A stretch of DNA of 45,918 nucleotides from Candidatus Thalassarchaeum sp. (GTDB lineage Archaea > Thermoplasmatota > Poseidoniia > Poseidoniales > Thalassarchaeaceae). How positions within the stretch are numbered: the first letter of the stretch is position 1; each line of letters opens with the position of its first letter. The translations under genes were made by a program, and so were the position numbers. Positions 9,213 through 18,636 of this stretch are shown one piece after another. A model generated the notes under the pieces. The model saw only the letters and a program-made list of their open reading frames with translations, ran no database searches and had not been told where the DNA came from. The stretch covers positions 1 to 45,918 of the forward strand of contig JAKURM010000008.1 of NCBI GenBank assembly GCA_022449945.1. Direction: 5' to 3'.

Positions 9213-10190
9213 ATGGCCACTCGACTGGGCAGGGGTCATTGTGGAGCGCATCTGACCTTACTATTCACAGTGGAAGACGAGGCAGAGGAGCCAGAGTACC
9301 AAGGAAGCATGGGGGCAGGGATTTGCCTGGATCACGGTGTTGAGGCCATTGCCAAGGGAGAAGAAGGAGGGTCGTCGCTGACTGTTTCCTTTCTTGATGG
9401 AGATTACCCATCCTCAATGTACGAAGAGGTCCTAGATGTTCTTTGCTCTGAGATGCCGGAAGCGTCTGAGTTGGTCTGGGAACTAACCATCAGGATGGGT
9501 TTGCCCGCCTCTCAGGGATTCGGAATGTCGGCTTCGGGAGCAGTTGCTGCTGCAATGGCATTCCAGAGAGCAATGGGAATTCCCAACGAAGAGTGCCTGA
9601 GGAGGTCATTCCTAGTTGCACATATTGTGGAGAGGAGGAGATCTAGCGGACTTGGCGACACTACGGCACTGGCGGCCGGGGGAGTGGAGAGAAGGACCTC
9701 GGCTGGGTCCCCATACAGTGGTGAGCTATTGAGTAACGGTCCGGGAAAGGCAGAAGGATGGTCCGAAGGCAATTCCGTTCTTCTGTGCTGGAGAAAGGAT
9801 ACTGGTGCACATACCTCTACGTACATAGACGATAAAGGCTGGAAGTCCAAGATTAGTGCCGCTGGAAGAAGCGCAATGAGAGTTCTGGGGTCTGGAAAAT
9901 GGGACAGGACCAGGTGGAAGGACTTGATCGACGAGGCAAAGACGTTCTCTGTTGAAAGCGGACTAATTGAAGACGTATCCAGGGGAGAGTTGGTGTCTCT
10001 GGTAGAGGATGCGATTTCGGAATGCGGGCTAGAGGAAAGGGTCTCGGCATTACTGTGTATGCTGGGAGAGAGCGTGGTAGTTCTTGAGAACGACTTGGGT
10101 GGACGTACCGAGAATCTGGAGATTCTATCCGAAAAACTAGGCACTCTTGGGATAAAAACGGAAATTAGCCAAGTCGGGAGATTGGTCTAA
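9213..10190 (+). CDS. Pantoate kinase (archaeal CoA biosynthesis, GHMP superfamily)
   Basis: GMGLPASQGFGMSASGAVAAAMAFQRAMG-type GHMP ATP-binding motif, pantoate-kinase-like RSSGLGDTTALAAGGVERRTSAG. Confidence 0.82.
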   Translation: MATRLGRGHCGAHLTLLFTVEDEAEEPEYQGSMGAGICLDHGVEAIAKGEEGGSSLTVSFLDGDYPSSMYEEVLDVLCSEMPEASELVWELTIRMGLPASQGFGMSASGAVAAAMAFQRAMGIPNEECLRRSFLVAHIVERRRSSGLGDTTALAAGGVERRTSAGSPYSGELLSNGPGKAEGWSEGNSVLLCWRKDTGAHTSTYIDDKGWKSKISAAGRSAMRVLGSGKWDRTRWKDLIDEAKTFSVESGLIEDVSRGELVSLVEDAISECGLEERVSALLCMLGESVVVLENDLGGRTENLEILSEKLGTLGIKTEISQVGRLV

Positions 10191-11275
10191 TCATCTGCCT
10201 TCCTTGAGTTCTCGTGGAAGTCCTCGAGGGGTTGCAGGTCAAGCGGACTGGAGTCGAGCTTCACCGCACCCCTGAGTCTCAGGCCGTCACAGAATCCATG
10301 CCGGTACACTATGGCACCCTGTCCATACTCTGCGACATAACGGTCAACTTGCTTCTGGGTCTTCTTTCTCGGGAACTTCAGATCGGCCCCGAAGAAGTGC
10401 TTCGCATCAATCCACGCACAAGGTATTCCATTGATGCGGACATCATCTAGGAGGAGAAGGTCCGGGGTAATAATCGCCCTACCCTCACTTCTTTTCTGTT
10501 CGTTGAGTAAATCATCCTGCTTTCTGAACCGGATTCCAAGTGAGGAGAAGTGATCACATAGGATCTCTTCGAATACCTCTGCCGCATTCTGCGTCTCTGT
10601 CTGGTTTACGGAGCTGACTCTGTCTACCGACTCGGCTAGCTCAAACTGTTCCCTATCTCGTTTGTTTAGCTTAGAGGGGTTCTTGTTCAGGGTGTCCTTG
10701 ATCCTGGTCTTTGTCCAGCCCCTGCCGGTCAGAACTGCGCGAAAGGTGTTGACTGGCGGGGCGTCGAACCTCTTTGAAAGGGAAATTACGCTCTCCCCGG
10801 AATCGTACCTCCTACTGAGCTCATTTGACCTGCGCATTAGCTTGGAGTGCGAGTATACGCTCTTCTCCTGGTTTAAGGCCGCTCTGAGGGAAAGGGCCTG
10901 TTCCAGTGAAATCGGCATCCCCTCCAACTGCACTGCAATCTCCTGTACCCTCTCCTCAGGGAGGAACCCGAATTCACCGGGAACGCACGAAATCTTCCCT
11001 GCAGAGACTTGTACTGGCTTTGGAACGGCGTTGGTCTTCCAGCGAATTTCCACCTTCTTTGGTGGTGGGTCGATCACTTTGGGAATCCCCATGGGCCTTG
11101 GTTCGGCCTTGAACCTGGATAGCGCCCTCTCAATCTCTTGCGAACTAGGCTGCCTTCCGTTCTCCTTGGGAGCTTGGTTTTTGTTCCCAGGTTTCCGGCG
11201 GCGCCTCCGGCGCCCCCGGCGCCGCTTGGAGCTCCCGTCTTCACTCAATAGCACTGCCAGAGAAAGGGGCTCCAT
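10187..11275 (-). CDS. TPD-family nuclease, homologue of eukaryotic CDAN1-interacting nuclease 1 (CDIN1/C15orf41)
   Basis: C-terminal ITPDLLLLDDVRINGIPCAWIDAKHFFGADLKFPRKKTQKQVDRYVAEYGQGAIVYRHGFCDGLRL matches the TPD/nuclease core. Start set at internal Met 11275 (MEPLSLAVLL) to avoid overlapping the upstream DCC gene; basic RRRGRRRRRR stretch near the N-terminus. Confidence 0.78.
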   Translation of the reverse strand: MEPLSLAVLLSEDGSSKRRRGRRRRRRKPGNKNQAPKENGRQPSSQEIERALSRFKAEPRPMGIPKVIDPPPKKVEIRWKTNAVPKPVQVSAGKISCVPGEFGFLPEERVQEIAVQLEGMPISLEQALSLRAALNQEKSVYSHSKLMRRSNELSRRYDSGESVISLSKRFDAPPVNTFRAVLTGRGWTKTRIKDTLNKNPSKLNKRDREQFELAESVDRVSSVNQTETQNAAEVFEEILCDHFSSLGIRFRKQDDLLNEQKRSEGRAIITPDLLLLDDVRINGIPCAWIDAKHFFGADLKFPRKKTQKQVDRYVAEYGQGAIVYRHGFCDGLRLRGAVKLDSSPLDLQPLEDFHENSRKADD

Positions 11276-11295
11276 GAACCCACCGTGTGGAGAAG

Positions 11296-11631
11296 CTAAT
11301 TCCGAAAGCGGGCAAACAGGTCGTAAGCTACATCCCTGATAGGCCAGGGAACCAGTGCAATCGCTGATGCAATCGGCCAGGGGAATCTCAGAAATCGAAA
11401 AATCCTCCACACAGCTGAGCTCTTAGCATGCCAATCTCCTACAGAAGAAATCAGAAATACCGAGTCGACCCCCCGAAATCTGACTGGCATCGATTCCAAG
11501 ATTCCCTGTCCTTCTTGACTGCTCTGTCCGATTAGGATGACATTGGAGGATGGGTCTCTTTTCTCAATAAACCTAGCCCACCGGCTGCATTTGTTGCAGT
11601 TATCATCGAAAAGGACCAGGGGAGTATTCAT
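11296..11631 (-). CDS. DCC family thiol-disulfide oxidoreductase (DUF393)
   Basis: MNTPLVLFDDNCNKCSRWARFIEKRDPSSNV; N-terminal DxxCxxC motif; start at internal Met 11631 just after leuS. Confidence 0.8.
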   Translation of the reverse strand: MNTPLVLFDDNCNKCSRWARFIEKRDPSSNVILIGQSSQEGQGILESMPVRFRGVDSVFLISSVGDWHAKSSAVWRIFRFLRFPWPIASAIALVPWPIRDVAYDLFARFRN

Positions 11632-11638
11632 TTTACAC

Positions 11639-14494
11639 CTACAAGAATGCAATTCCGGGCTCGAGGGGGGATGAGATTCTCGCCTTTCCTCCTACGTCCT
11701 CTCCTTGGCCTACTCTGTAGACCTCAACCGTTTTGACACCAAGGGAGGCGGCTATGAACTCAGCATTTTCCTGAATTACTGCCGTCTCATCGAGACCGCC
11801 CGATATCAGAGACTTCTCGCCATCTGACCAAGAGTGGATCCGTCCTCGCTTCTTCTTGCTTCCAGTAGTTAGTGCCATCCAAGTCTGGAAAACCTCCCCT
11901 CGCTTCGACTCGTCCTGGAATATATCGAGAGACTGGACGTGAGACTGGCCTTCAGACTTGAAGTCGAAGCCCTCGAGATTTAGCCTGATTGCGTCTTTCG
12001 CCATGTCGTTCTTCCACTTTGCTGCAGTCTGGATGACTGCTTGGGTGATTTCTCCCTCCGAATGCCTTTCAGCGAGAGACTTGAGATTTCTTCCGCTGGT
12101 GATGAGATCCCTGATGTATGCCTCGCGGGCAATCGCTGAATCGCTCCCGGTAGCCTGTTGCACCGGTTCCAGGATATGGCTTGCAAGCAAGCCTTCGCCA
12201 TCCAATTTGAGCCAGAACTCCTCAGCTATGTGGGGTGTGGCAGGCGCCAGCATGGGGACCCAGCCCTCAAGGAAATTCCTTGCAGTTTTGGGGTCACAAC
12301 CACCTCTATGGAGGTACCAGCTCCAGTCCGATAGCATCTCGAAGTGACTAATCATCACTCCTTCTCGAAGGCTGACATCTGACATTGCCTCCGCCCAAGA
12401 TGTTTGGTTTCTACTCAATTTAGCCATAATCCACCCATCCATCTCCGAAGTGCTTCCATCGAGTGTCAGTGCGTGTTCGATGGCACCAATTATTGAGAAG
12501 AGTTGTCGGTTATTGGCCTCGAGAGCGCTGTCTGACCAATCCATTCCTGCTTCGGGGTTTGCCCCGAACAGTATGAACAATCGGACAGTGTCGGCCCCGA
12601 ACCTGGAGACCATCTCCTCCGGGCTAACGGTATTTCCCAGTGATTTACTCATCTTAGCGGAGCGTGTCGATAGAGAAGAGCCACAAGTGGGGCAGTCGGA
12701 CCCGAAATTGTCTATGTGATATTCGGAATTGCAATTTTCGCAATATGGAGCGGGTGCGTTGAGCATTCCCTGGCATACCAGCCTTCCGAAGGGCTCTCCG
12801 ACTGAGTTCATCCCCGCATCTCGGGTGAACTTGGTGAAGAATCGGGCGTAGAGGAGGTGCATCACCGCATGTTCGATACCTCCGATGTAGAGGTCTACCC
12901 CCCCGTCCATCCAGTAATCCACTGATGCCCTATCGAAAGGCTGTGAGTCGTTGCTGGCATCGCAAAAACGCATGAAATACCAAGAGGAGTCGTAGAAAGT
13001 GTCCATTGTGTCGGTTTCTCGTTTGGCTTTGCCTCCGCAAGCAGGGCATGAAACGTCGATGAACTGTCGATGAGAGGCAAGTGGATTTCCGCTCTGCTCC
13101 TCGCTGAATACCACGTCCAGTGGGAGTTCTACAGGGAGTTCGTCCTTCGGTACTGGAACTATTCCACATGATTCACAATTTATCATGGGAATTGGGGTCC
13201 CCCAGAATCGCTGCCTACTTAGGAGCCAGTCCTTGAGGCGGTACTCCACCTTTCCGTGTCCTGAGCCGGAAGACTCGAGTGCGTCTATTACAGCGTTCTT
13301 GGCATCCTCCCCCGATAGACCGTCGAACCCATCTTTCGAGGAGTTGGTCATCGGCCCGTATCCCTCAAATGCCTCGGTCAAAGGTGAGTTCGGGTCGTGT
13401 CCCGGACTCTTGGTCAAGACTCTTCGAATTTCCAAGTCGTATGCCTTAGCGAAGTCAAAGTCACGCTGATCGTGCCCGGGAACTGCCATTACTGCACCAG
13501 TCCCGTAAGAGGCTACGACGAAGTTGCCTGCGTAAATCGGGACCTCTTCTCCGTTCATCGGATTGATTGCGTTTCTACCAAGGAAGACCCCTTTCTTCTC
13601 CTTGAGCATGTTGATCCTCTCAAACTCGGACATCTTTGCACACTCGTCCCTTAGTTCCCTCCAACCGCCCTCCCACTCGGTGCCTTCACAAATCTCCTCG
13701 CAAAGAGGGTGCTCGGGTGAGAGGGTGACGAAGGTGACTCCGAAGATGGTGTCTGGACGGGTTGTGAATGCCCCTATCACTGAGTCTGAACCAACAACTG
13801 GGAAGTCGATATGAGCCCCATGGGATCGTCCAATCCAGTTTCTCTGCATGGCCTTGACGTTCTCCGGGAATGAGATGTTGTCAAGCTCGTCGAGAAGCTC
13901 GTCGGAGTACTCTGTCATTCTGAGGAACCACTGTGCCATATCCCTCTGGACCACTTCGAGGCCACATCTCCAACATCGGTTGTTCTTCACTTGCTCATTT
14001 GCTAGGACTGTGTCGCAATCGGTGCACCAGTTGACTGGTGCCATCCTCCTCTCAACCAGCCCGCGTTCGTTTAGAGTGAGGAACATCTCTTGGTTCCACC
14101 TGTAGTAATCGACGTCAGAGGTGGCCAAGAATCGCCGCCAGTCGTAAGAGTAGCCCATCCTCTCCTGGTCTGAGCGGATGCTGGAGATGTTGCTATGAGT
14201 GACTTCATGCGGATGTCCACCTTCTTTCTTAGCGGCATTTTCTGCAGGCATCCCGAATGAGTCGTAACCCATCGGGTATAGGACGTTCTTGCCCATCAGT
14301 CGTTGGAAGCGGGCCATGGCATCGCCGATTGAGTAGTTCCTGACATGCCCCATGTGCATGTGACCAGAGGGATACGGGAACATCTCCAAACAGTAGAATT
14401 TGGGCTTGGAGCTGTCGGACTCAACCTCGAAAACTCCCGAATCAGCCCAGACCTTCTGCCATCTGGTCTCCAGTTCCTGAGCATCGTATACCAT
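11639..14494 (-). CDS. leuS: Leucyl-tRNA synthetase, bacterial type
   Basis: KFYCLEMFPYPSGHMHMGHVRNYSIGDAMARFQRLMGKNVLYPMGYDSFGMPAENAA; NWCTDCDTVLANEQV; MQRNWIGRSHGA; AKMSKSLGNTVSPEEMV. Start at internal Met 14494 (MVYDAQELETRWQKVW). Confidence 0.93.
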   Translation of the reverse strand: MVYDAQELETRWQKVWADSGVFEVESDSSKPKFYCLEMFPYPSGHMHMGHVRNYSIGDAMARFQRLMGKNVLYPMGYDSFGMPAENAAKKEGGHPHEVTHSNISSIRSDQERMGYSYDWRRFLATSDVDYYRWNQEMFLTLNERGLVERRMAPVNWCTDCDTVLANEQVKNNRCWRCGLEVVQRDMAQWFLRMTEYSDELLDELDNISFPENVKAMQRNWIGRSHGAHIDFPVVGSDSVIGAFTTRPDTIFGVTFVTLSPEHPLCEEICEGTEWEGGWRELRDECAKMSEFERINMLKEKKGVFLGRNAINPMNGEEVPIYAGNFVVASYGTGAVMAVPGHDQRDFDFAKAYDLEIRRVLTKSPGHDPNSPLTEAFEGYGPMTNSSKDGFDGLSGEDAKNAVIDALESSGSGHGKVEYRLKDWLLSRQRFWGTPIPMINCESCGIVPVPKDELPVELPLDVVFSEEQSGNPLASHRQFIDVSCPACGGKAKRETDTMDTFYDSSWYFMRFCDASNDSQPFDRASVDYWMDGGVDLYIGGIEHAVMHLLYARFFTKFTRDAGMNSVGEPFGRLVCQGMLNAPAPYCENCNSEYHIDNFGSDCPTCGSSLSTRSAKMSKSLGNTVSPEEMVSRFGADTVRLFILFGANPEAGMDWSDSALEANNRQLFSIIGAIEHALTLDGSTSEMDGWIMAKLSRNQTSWAEAMSDVSLREGVMISHFEMLSDWSWYLHRGGCDPKTARNFLEGWVPMLAPATPHIAEEFWLKLDGEGLLASHILEPVQQATGSDSAIAREAYIRDLITSGRNLKSLAERHSEGEITQAVIQTAAKWKNDMAKDAIRLNLEGFDFKSEGQSHVQSLDIFQDESKRGEVFQTWMALTTGSKKKRGRIHSWSDGEKSLISGGLDETAVIQENAEFIAASLGVKTVEVYRVGQGEDVGGKARISSPLEPGIAFL

Positions 14495-14630
14495 TTCTAC
14501 ACTCCCAGTAAGCTTCGGAGGGAGCGTCAGGCTCCCTGCAGAAGCAGTAGGCAAGGCGAAAGCCCGCCTGGCAGGGTCTGTGAAGCGGGCATTCGTGCCA
14601 CAAGCCGACGACGGGCTACCTCGATTTGAA
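14495..14630 (-). promoter_or_regulatory. Candidate structured 5' leader of leuS with mutually exclusive helices
   Basis: AGGGAGC-CTGAC-GCTCCCT hairpin (14519-14537, read on the minus strand); GCCCGC/GCGGGC pairing (14585-14590 with 14562-14567) competes with AGGC..GGC/GCC..GCCT hairpin (14549-14569); TAATATT TATA-like element near 14653-14660. Confidence 0.45.
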
Positions 14631-14673
14631 CCATCCCCCCTCTATGTGGTAACTTGGAATATTACCTTGCACT

Positions 14674-15414
14674 ATGACTTTGTTTGATGGCCTCCTCGAT
14701 GAGTGTATGTTATCCGATGGTGAGTTCCATGTTTCCATTTGGGAAGACGGAGTGGAGGTCTGGGTAACCCAAATGGGGAACCTGATGAATATGAACACAG
14801 CCTTCGTAGATAGGGCCAATGGAGTGGTTGTAATTATCGATCCATTCGATGCAGGAAAATGGATAAAGAAACTAGAAGAGGAGAGGTTGGAGCCAACACA
14901 TCTCCTCTATACCCATACCCATAGAGATCATGCTGCAGGCTTTCCAGGGATGATCAAGAGATTCCCAAATCTAGAGGTTTGGGGTCACGAAGAAGCGAAG
15001 GTGCCTAGCCTACTTGGCCATGTGGTCTTCAGGAAGGTGGATTTCACTGGCACTTGGGATTGCTTGCCGGATGAAAGTGTGGGATGGTCGGCCTGAGCAA
15101 TCAATCTAGAGATCACTCACTCACCGGGACACGCTCCGGGACACGTCACCATTCATGGCCATGGGGTCTATCATGCTGGAGATCTCCTATTCGTGAGGAG
15201 TGCGGGGAGGGTTGACTTGCCTGGAGGAGATCCGGAAGCAATGCAAAGGAGCCTCATCAGGGCGAAGGAGTTGCTAAGTGGTCTCGATCAGGATTGGAGG
15301 CTAATCCCAGGACATAGGTACGACTCCCATGGAGGAACAACCCCTGACTGGATTAGCGTTGGAGATGCCTTGAAGTTCAACTACTTCCTTGCAAATATCA
15401 CGATGATTGACTAG
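14674..15414 (+). pseudogene. Metallo-beta-lactamase-fold hydrolase interrupted by one in-frame TGA (15094-15096)
   Basis: THTHRDHAAGF metal-binding motif before the stop; EITHSPGHAPGHVTIHGHGVYHAGDLLF and GRVDLPGGDPEAM...LIPGHRYDSHGG after it, in the same frame. Confidence 0.75.
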
Positions 15415-15900
15415 TTACCTTCTGATTAGGCGTCGGACCAGAGAGCTCTCTTTTTCTAGCGAATGGTCTGGTTCCTCCCTAGTCGTCTTCATTGCTTTGA
15501 TTGGAATCCAGTCATCTGGAATCATCTTCCACGGGGTTACTCTTGCCATTATGCCCAGGAGTACCTGGCTCCCCGGAATCATGAAGACCCTAAGTGGGGG
15601 GACTACTATGCTCAGTGCAGCGAGGTCATTTCGGGCGTCTATCTTCTTTTTCTTGCTAACCTTCCTCCCAATTAGGATGTTGGCAAGTGTGCCTGCGGTG
15701 TCCTTGAAGTGATCTGCTCCAATCTTCGATTTGTCCCATGACTTCTCTATGGCTTGCCCCCACTTTCCTGGCTCCTTCGCCACATCCTTGATGTCTTCTT
15801 GGGAGTTTTCTGGTAGGCGTCTGTATGCGGCAGCGGCTCCTGTAGCCACCCATGGGAACCACCGCACCATGAATCGGACCGAGTTGCCAACTCTGCCCAT
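15415..15900 (-). CDS. Conserved-looking hypothetical protein, 161 aa, basic, with hydrophobic segments
   Basis: ORF lies tightly between convergent MBL and upstream aceE; no recognised family. Confidence 0.65.
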   Translation of the reverse strand: MGRVGNSVRFMVRWFPWVATGAAAAYRRLPENSQEDIKDVAKEPGKWGQAIEKSWDKSKIGADHFKDTAGTLANILIGRKVSKKKKIDARNDLAALSIVVPPLRVFMIPGSQVLLGIMARVTPWKMIPDDWIPIKAMKTTREEPDHSLEKESSLVRRLIRR

Positions 15901-15904
15901 ATTA

Positions 15905-18562
15905 TCACGCCGTCTTGTCCGTTCTTTCGAACGATACTCCTCTTTCCTTGCCTACCTTCATTACGGTACCAGACTGCAATTCGCCCTCTTGTTCAAGGGC
16001 AGATAATGCTGCAACAACGATGCTGTTCGTGTCTATCTCGAAGAACGAACGTAGAGCTTCTCGCGAGTCTGATCTCCCGAAGCCATCGGTCCCAAGTACC
16101 ACAAATCGACCCCCGACCCAGCGCTGAATCATCTCTGGGACGGCTGCGATATAGTCGGAAGTGGCTACTGTTGGCATGCTGTCCCCAAAGCACTCAGAGA
16201 CATATGACTTAGTGGGTTTCTCTGGATTCAATCGTGTCTTCCTCTCTGATTCAAGACCCTTCCTCCTCAACTCCCCATAGGAGGTTACAGACCAGACCTC
16301 GGAGCATATTCCGTGTTCCTTTTCCAATATCGAGGCAGCCTCGAGGACGTACTTCAGAATAGGACCCGAGCCAAGCATCCGCACCTTCGGACCCTCGCCT
16401 CCCAGCTCTTGGAGAAGGTAGGCACCGCTTACTATACCCTCGTCAGACCCATCTGGCTTGGGTATCTGCTGTTGGTTCTCGTTGTAGAGCATCACGTAGT
16501 GGAACACATCGAGGTTCTGTGACCACATCTCGTCCATCCCATGCCTGATGATGGTGGATAGTTCGTATGCGTAAGCGGGATCCCAAGCCCGGCAGTGCGG
16601 GACTGCAGAGGCCATCAGAAGGCTATGGCCATCCTGGTGCTGCAGTCCCTCTCCATTGAGTGTAGTCCTCCCAGCAGTGGCGCCCATCAAGAAGCCCCTG
16701 GCCCTGGCATCAGCAGCGCTCCAAATTTGGTCTCCGACTCGCTGGAAACCGAACATTGAGTAGAACGTGTAGAAAGGCATTGTTGGAGTTCTGGCATGGG
16801 AGTATGATGTAGCGCTAGCAATCCATGATGCTATAGCTCCGGCCTCTGAGATTCCCTCTTGGAGTACCTGGCCTGATTCCGACTCCTTGTACCTCAACAA
16901 CATTGTGTGATCAACAGGAGTATACTTCTGTCCCTTAGAAGCAAATATCTCGAACTCGCTGAATAGGGGGTCCATACCGAACGTCCGACCCTCGTCAGGG
17001 ATGATAGGAACTACCTTGTCTCCGATTCCGGACTTCAAGAGATTCCGGAGTAGTCTCACGAATGCCATAGTAGTCGAGACCTCTTGGCCCTCGGGGGTTC
17101 CCTGGTCAAAGGCAGCATAGGTTTCTATCCCGGGAAGTTCAAAATCGATATGGATTGGGTCTCTAGAAGGAAGTTTTCCCCCTAGGTCCTGCCTTCTCTC
17201 GAGCAGGTAGGCCCTCTCTTCGGAGTCCTCATCTGGTGTGTAGAATGGATCATCCTGAAGCCTCGAGTCTTCGATTGGTAGGTTGAGGGCGTTCCTGTAG
17301 GCTACAATATCGTCGATTCCCATCTTCTTCTTCTGATGTGTCGAGTTCCTTCCCTCGAAGGAGTCTATTCCCCAGCCCTTCACGGTGTGAGCTAGGATTA
17401 CTGCAGGGCCTTCTGCACGTAGAGCTGCATTGTATGCAGCGAAGACCTTGATTGGGTCATGCCCGCCCCTGGTCAGGCCTTCAATATCCTCGTCTGATAG
17501 AGAGGCCCCTAGTTCCCCTAATGTTTCACTACCTGAGAACAATTCAGTTCTGAAATCAGATGTGGGCAGTGTACTGAGGCGCTGCCAGTCTCCGTCGGTA
17601 ATCTCTTCGAATCTGGAAAGGAGTTCTCCTCCCACGTCTCTTCGGAGGACCTCGTCCCAACCAGACCCCCAGATGACTTTGATTACAGTCCATCCCGCAC
17701 CTCTGTAGAGTCCCTCGAGCTCTTGGATGATCTTTGCGTTTCCTCGTACGGGCCCGTCCAGGCGCTGTAGGTTGCAGTTCACTACCACTACTAGGTTGTC
17801 TAGATTCTCTCGTCCGGCGACGGCAATCGACGCAATGGACTCGGGCTCATCCATCTCTCCGTCTCCCAAGAATACGAACACTCGACTTTCTGACGTATCG
17901 GCTAGACCCCTTTGGTGGAGGTACTTCCAGAATCTGGCCTGCATCACAGCTCCTAGGGGACCGAGTCCCATTGAAACGGTGGGGTACTCCCAGAAATCAC
18001 TCATCAGACGAGGATGCGGGTATGATGAAAGGCCATCTTCAAAAGCCTCCTGCCTGAAGTTTGAGACCTGTTCCCTAGAAATCCGGCCCTCTATGAAAGC
18101 CCTAGCATAAATCCCAGGACTTGCGTGTCCCTGAACATATACCGCGTCTCCGATTCCGTTGTTCTCCTTTCCTCTGAAGACATGATTGAAGCCGACTTCG
18201 TATAGTGTGGAGCTTGATGCGTAAGTGGAAATATGCCCTCCAATTCCGTCCATCCTTCGGTTAGCATCGGACACCATCAATGCCGCGTTCCATAGGATTG
18301 AATTCTGTATAGACCTCTCAATTCCGAGATTTCCCGGATATGGCGGCTGCTGTTCAAGTGATATGGAGTTCAAGTAAGGGGTTCTCGATGGTGGCCTGAT
18401 AGGGACATTCAGAGAACTGGCCTCCGCCATCAGCTCTTGGAGTAGCATCCTAGCCCTCTCCACGCCCTGTGAAGATACCACAGAACGCAGTGCCTCCAGC
18501 CACTCATCTGTCTCCTCCGGGTCGGCGTCCGGGAGTCTCTGGCGTGGTTCTGGAGGGGTCAT
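15905..18562 (-). CDS. aceE: Pyruvate dehydrogenase E1 component, homodimeric type
   Basis: GNLGIERSIQNSILWNAALMVSDANRRMDGIGGHISTYASSSTLYEVGFNHVFRG; thiamine diphosphate motif GDGEMDEPES...VVVNCNLQRLDGPVRGN; GWGIDSFEGRNSTHQKKKM. Start moved to Met 18562. Confidence 0.92.
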   Translation of the reverse strand: MTPPEPRQRLPDADPEETDEWLEALRSVVSSQGVERARMLLQELMAEASSLNVPIRPPSRTPYLNSISLEQQPPYPGNLGIERSIQNSILWNAALMVSDANRRMDGIGGHISTYASSSTLYEVGFNHVFRGKENNGIGDAVYVQGHASPGIYARAFIEGRISREQVSNFRQEAFEDGLSSYPHPRLMSDFWEYPTVSMGLGPLGAVMQARFWKYLHQRGLADTSESRVFVFLGDGEMDEPESIASIAVAGRENLDNLVVVVNCNLQRLDGPVRGNAKIIQELEGLYRGAGWTVIKVIWGSGWDEVLRRDVGGELLSRFEEITDGDWQRLSTLPTSDFRTELFSGSETLGELGASLSDEDIEGLTRGGHDPIKVFAAYNAALRAEGPAVILAHTVKGWGIDSFEGRNSTHQKKKMGIDDIVAYRNALNLPIEDSRLQDDPFYTPDEDSEERAYLLERRQDLGGKLPSRDPIHIDFELPGIETYAAFDQGTPEGQEVSTTMAFVRLLRNLLKSGIGDKVVPIIPDEGRTFGMDPLFSEFEIFASKGQKYTPVDHTMLLRYKESESGQVLQEGISEAGAIASWIASATSYSHARTPTMPFYTFYSMFGFQRVGDQIWSAADARARGFLMGATAGRTTLNGEGLQHQDGHSLLMASAVPHCRAWDPAYAYELSTIIRHGMDEMWSQNLDVFHYVMLYNENQQQIPKPDGSDEGIVSGAYLLQELGGEGPKVRMLGSGPILKYVLEAASILEKEHGICSEVWSVTSYGELRRKGLESERKTRLNPEKPTKSYVSECFGDSMPTVATSDYIAAVPEMIQRWVGGRFVVLGTDGFGRSDSREALRSFFEIDTNSIVVAALSALEQEGELQSGTVMKVGKERGVSFERTDKTA

Positions 18563-18636
18563 GAAGTCACAACTGCCGTTTGGGGCAGAATATCGAGTCG
18601 AGGCGTGTTTATTGAATGGGTCGTCAGGTGTGCCTG

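Noticed and set aside
10662-11339. Plus-strand 225-aa ORF opposite the TPD nuclease
   Set aside because: Shadow ORF; the minus-strand protein carries the recognisable conserved motifs.
14626-14635. GATTTGAACC, reverse complement of a tRNA T-loop (GGTTCAAATC), suggesting a tRNA gene
   Set aside because: Flanking bases do not form a T-stem, acceptor stem or anticodon arm on either strand.
15094-15096. Selenocysteine recoding of the in-frame TGA
   Set aside because: The site is not at a known catalytic Cys position, and the next gene's stop directly abuts this one, so no 3' UTR SECIS can exist there.
15131-15160. Tandem CCGGGACACG repeat
   Set aside because: Explained by the coding repeat PGHAPGH of the MBL-fold protein.
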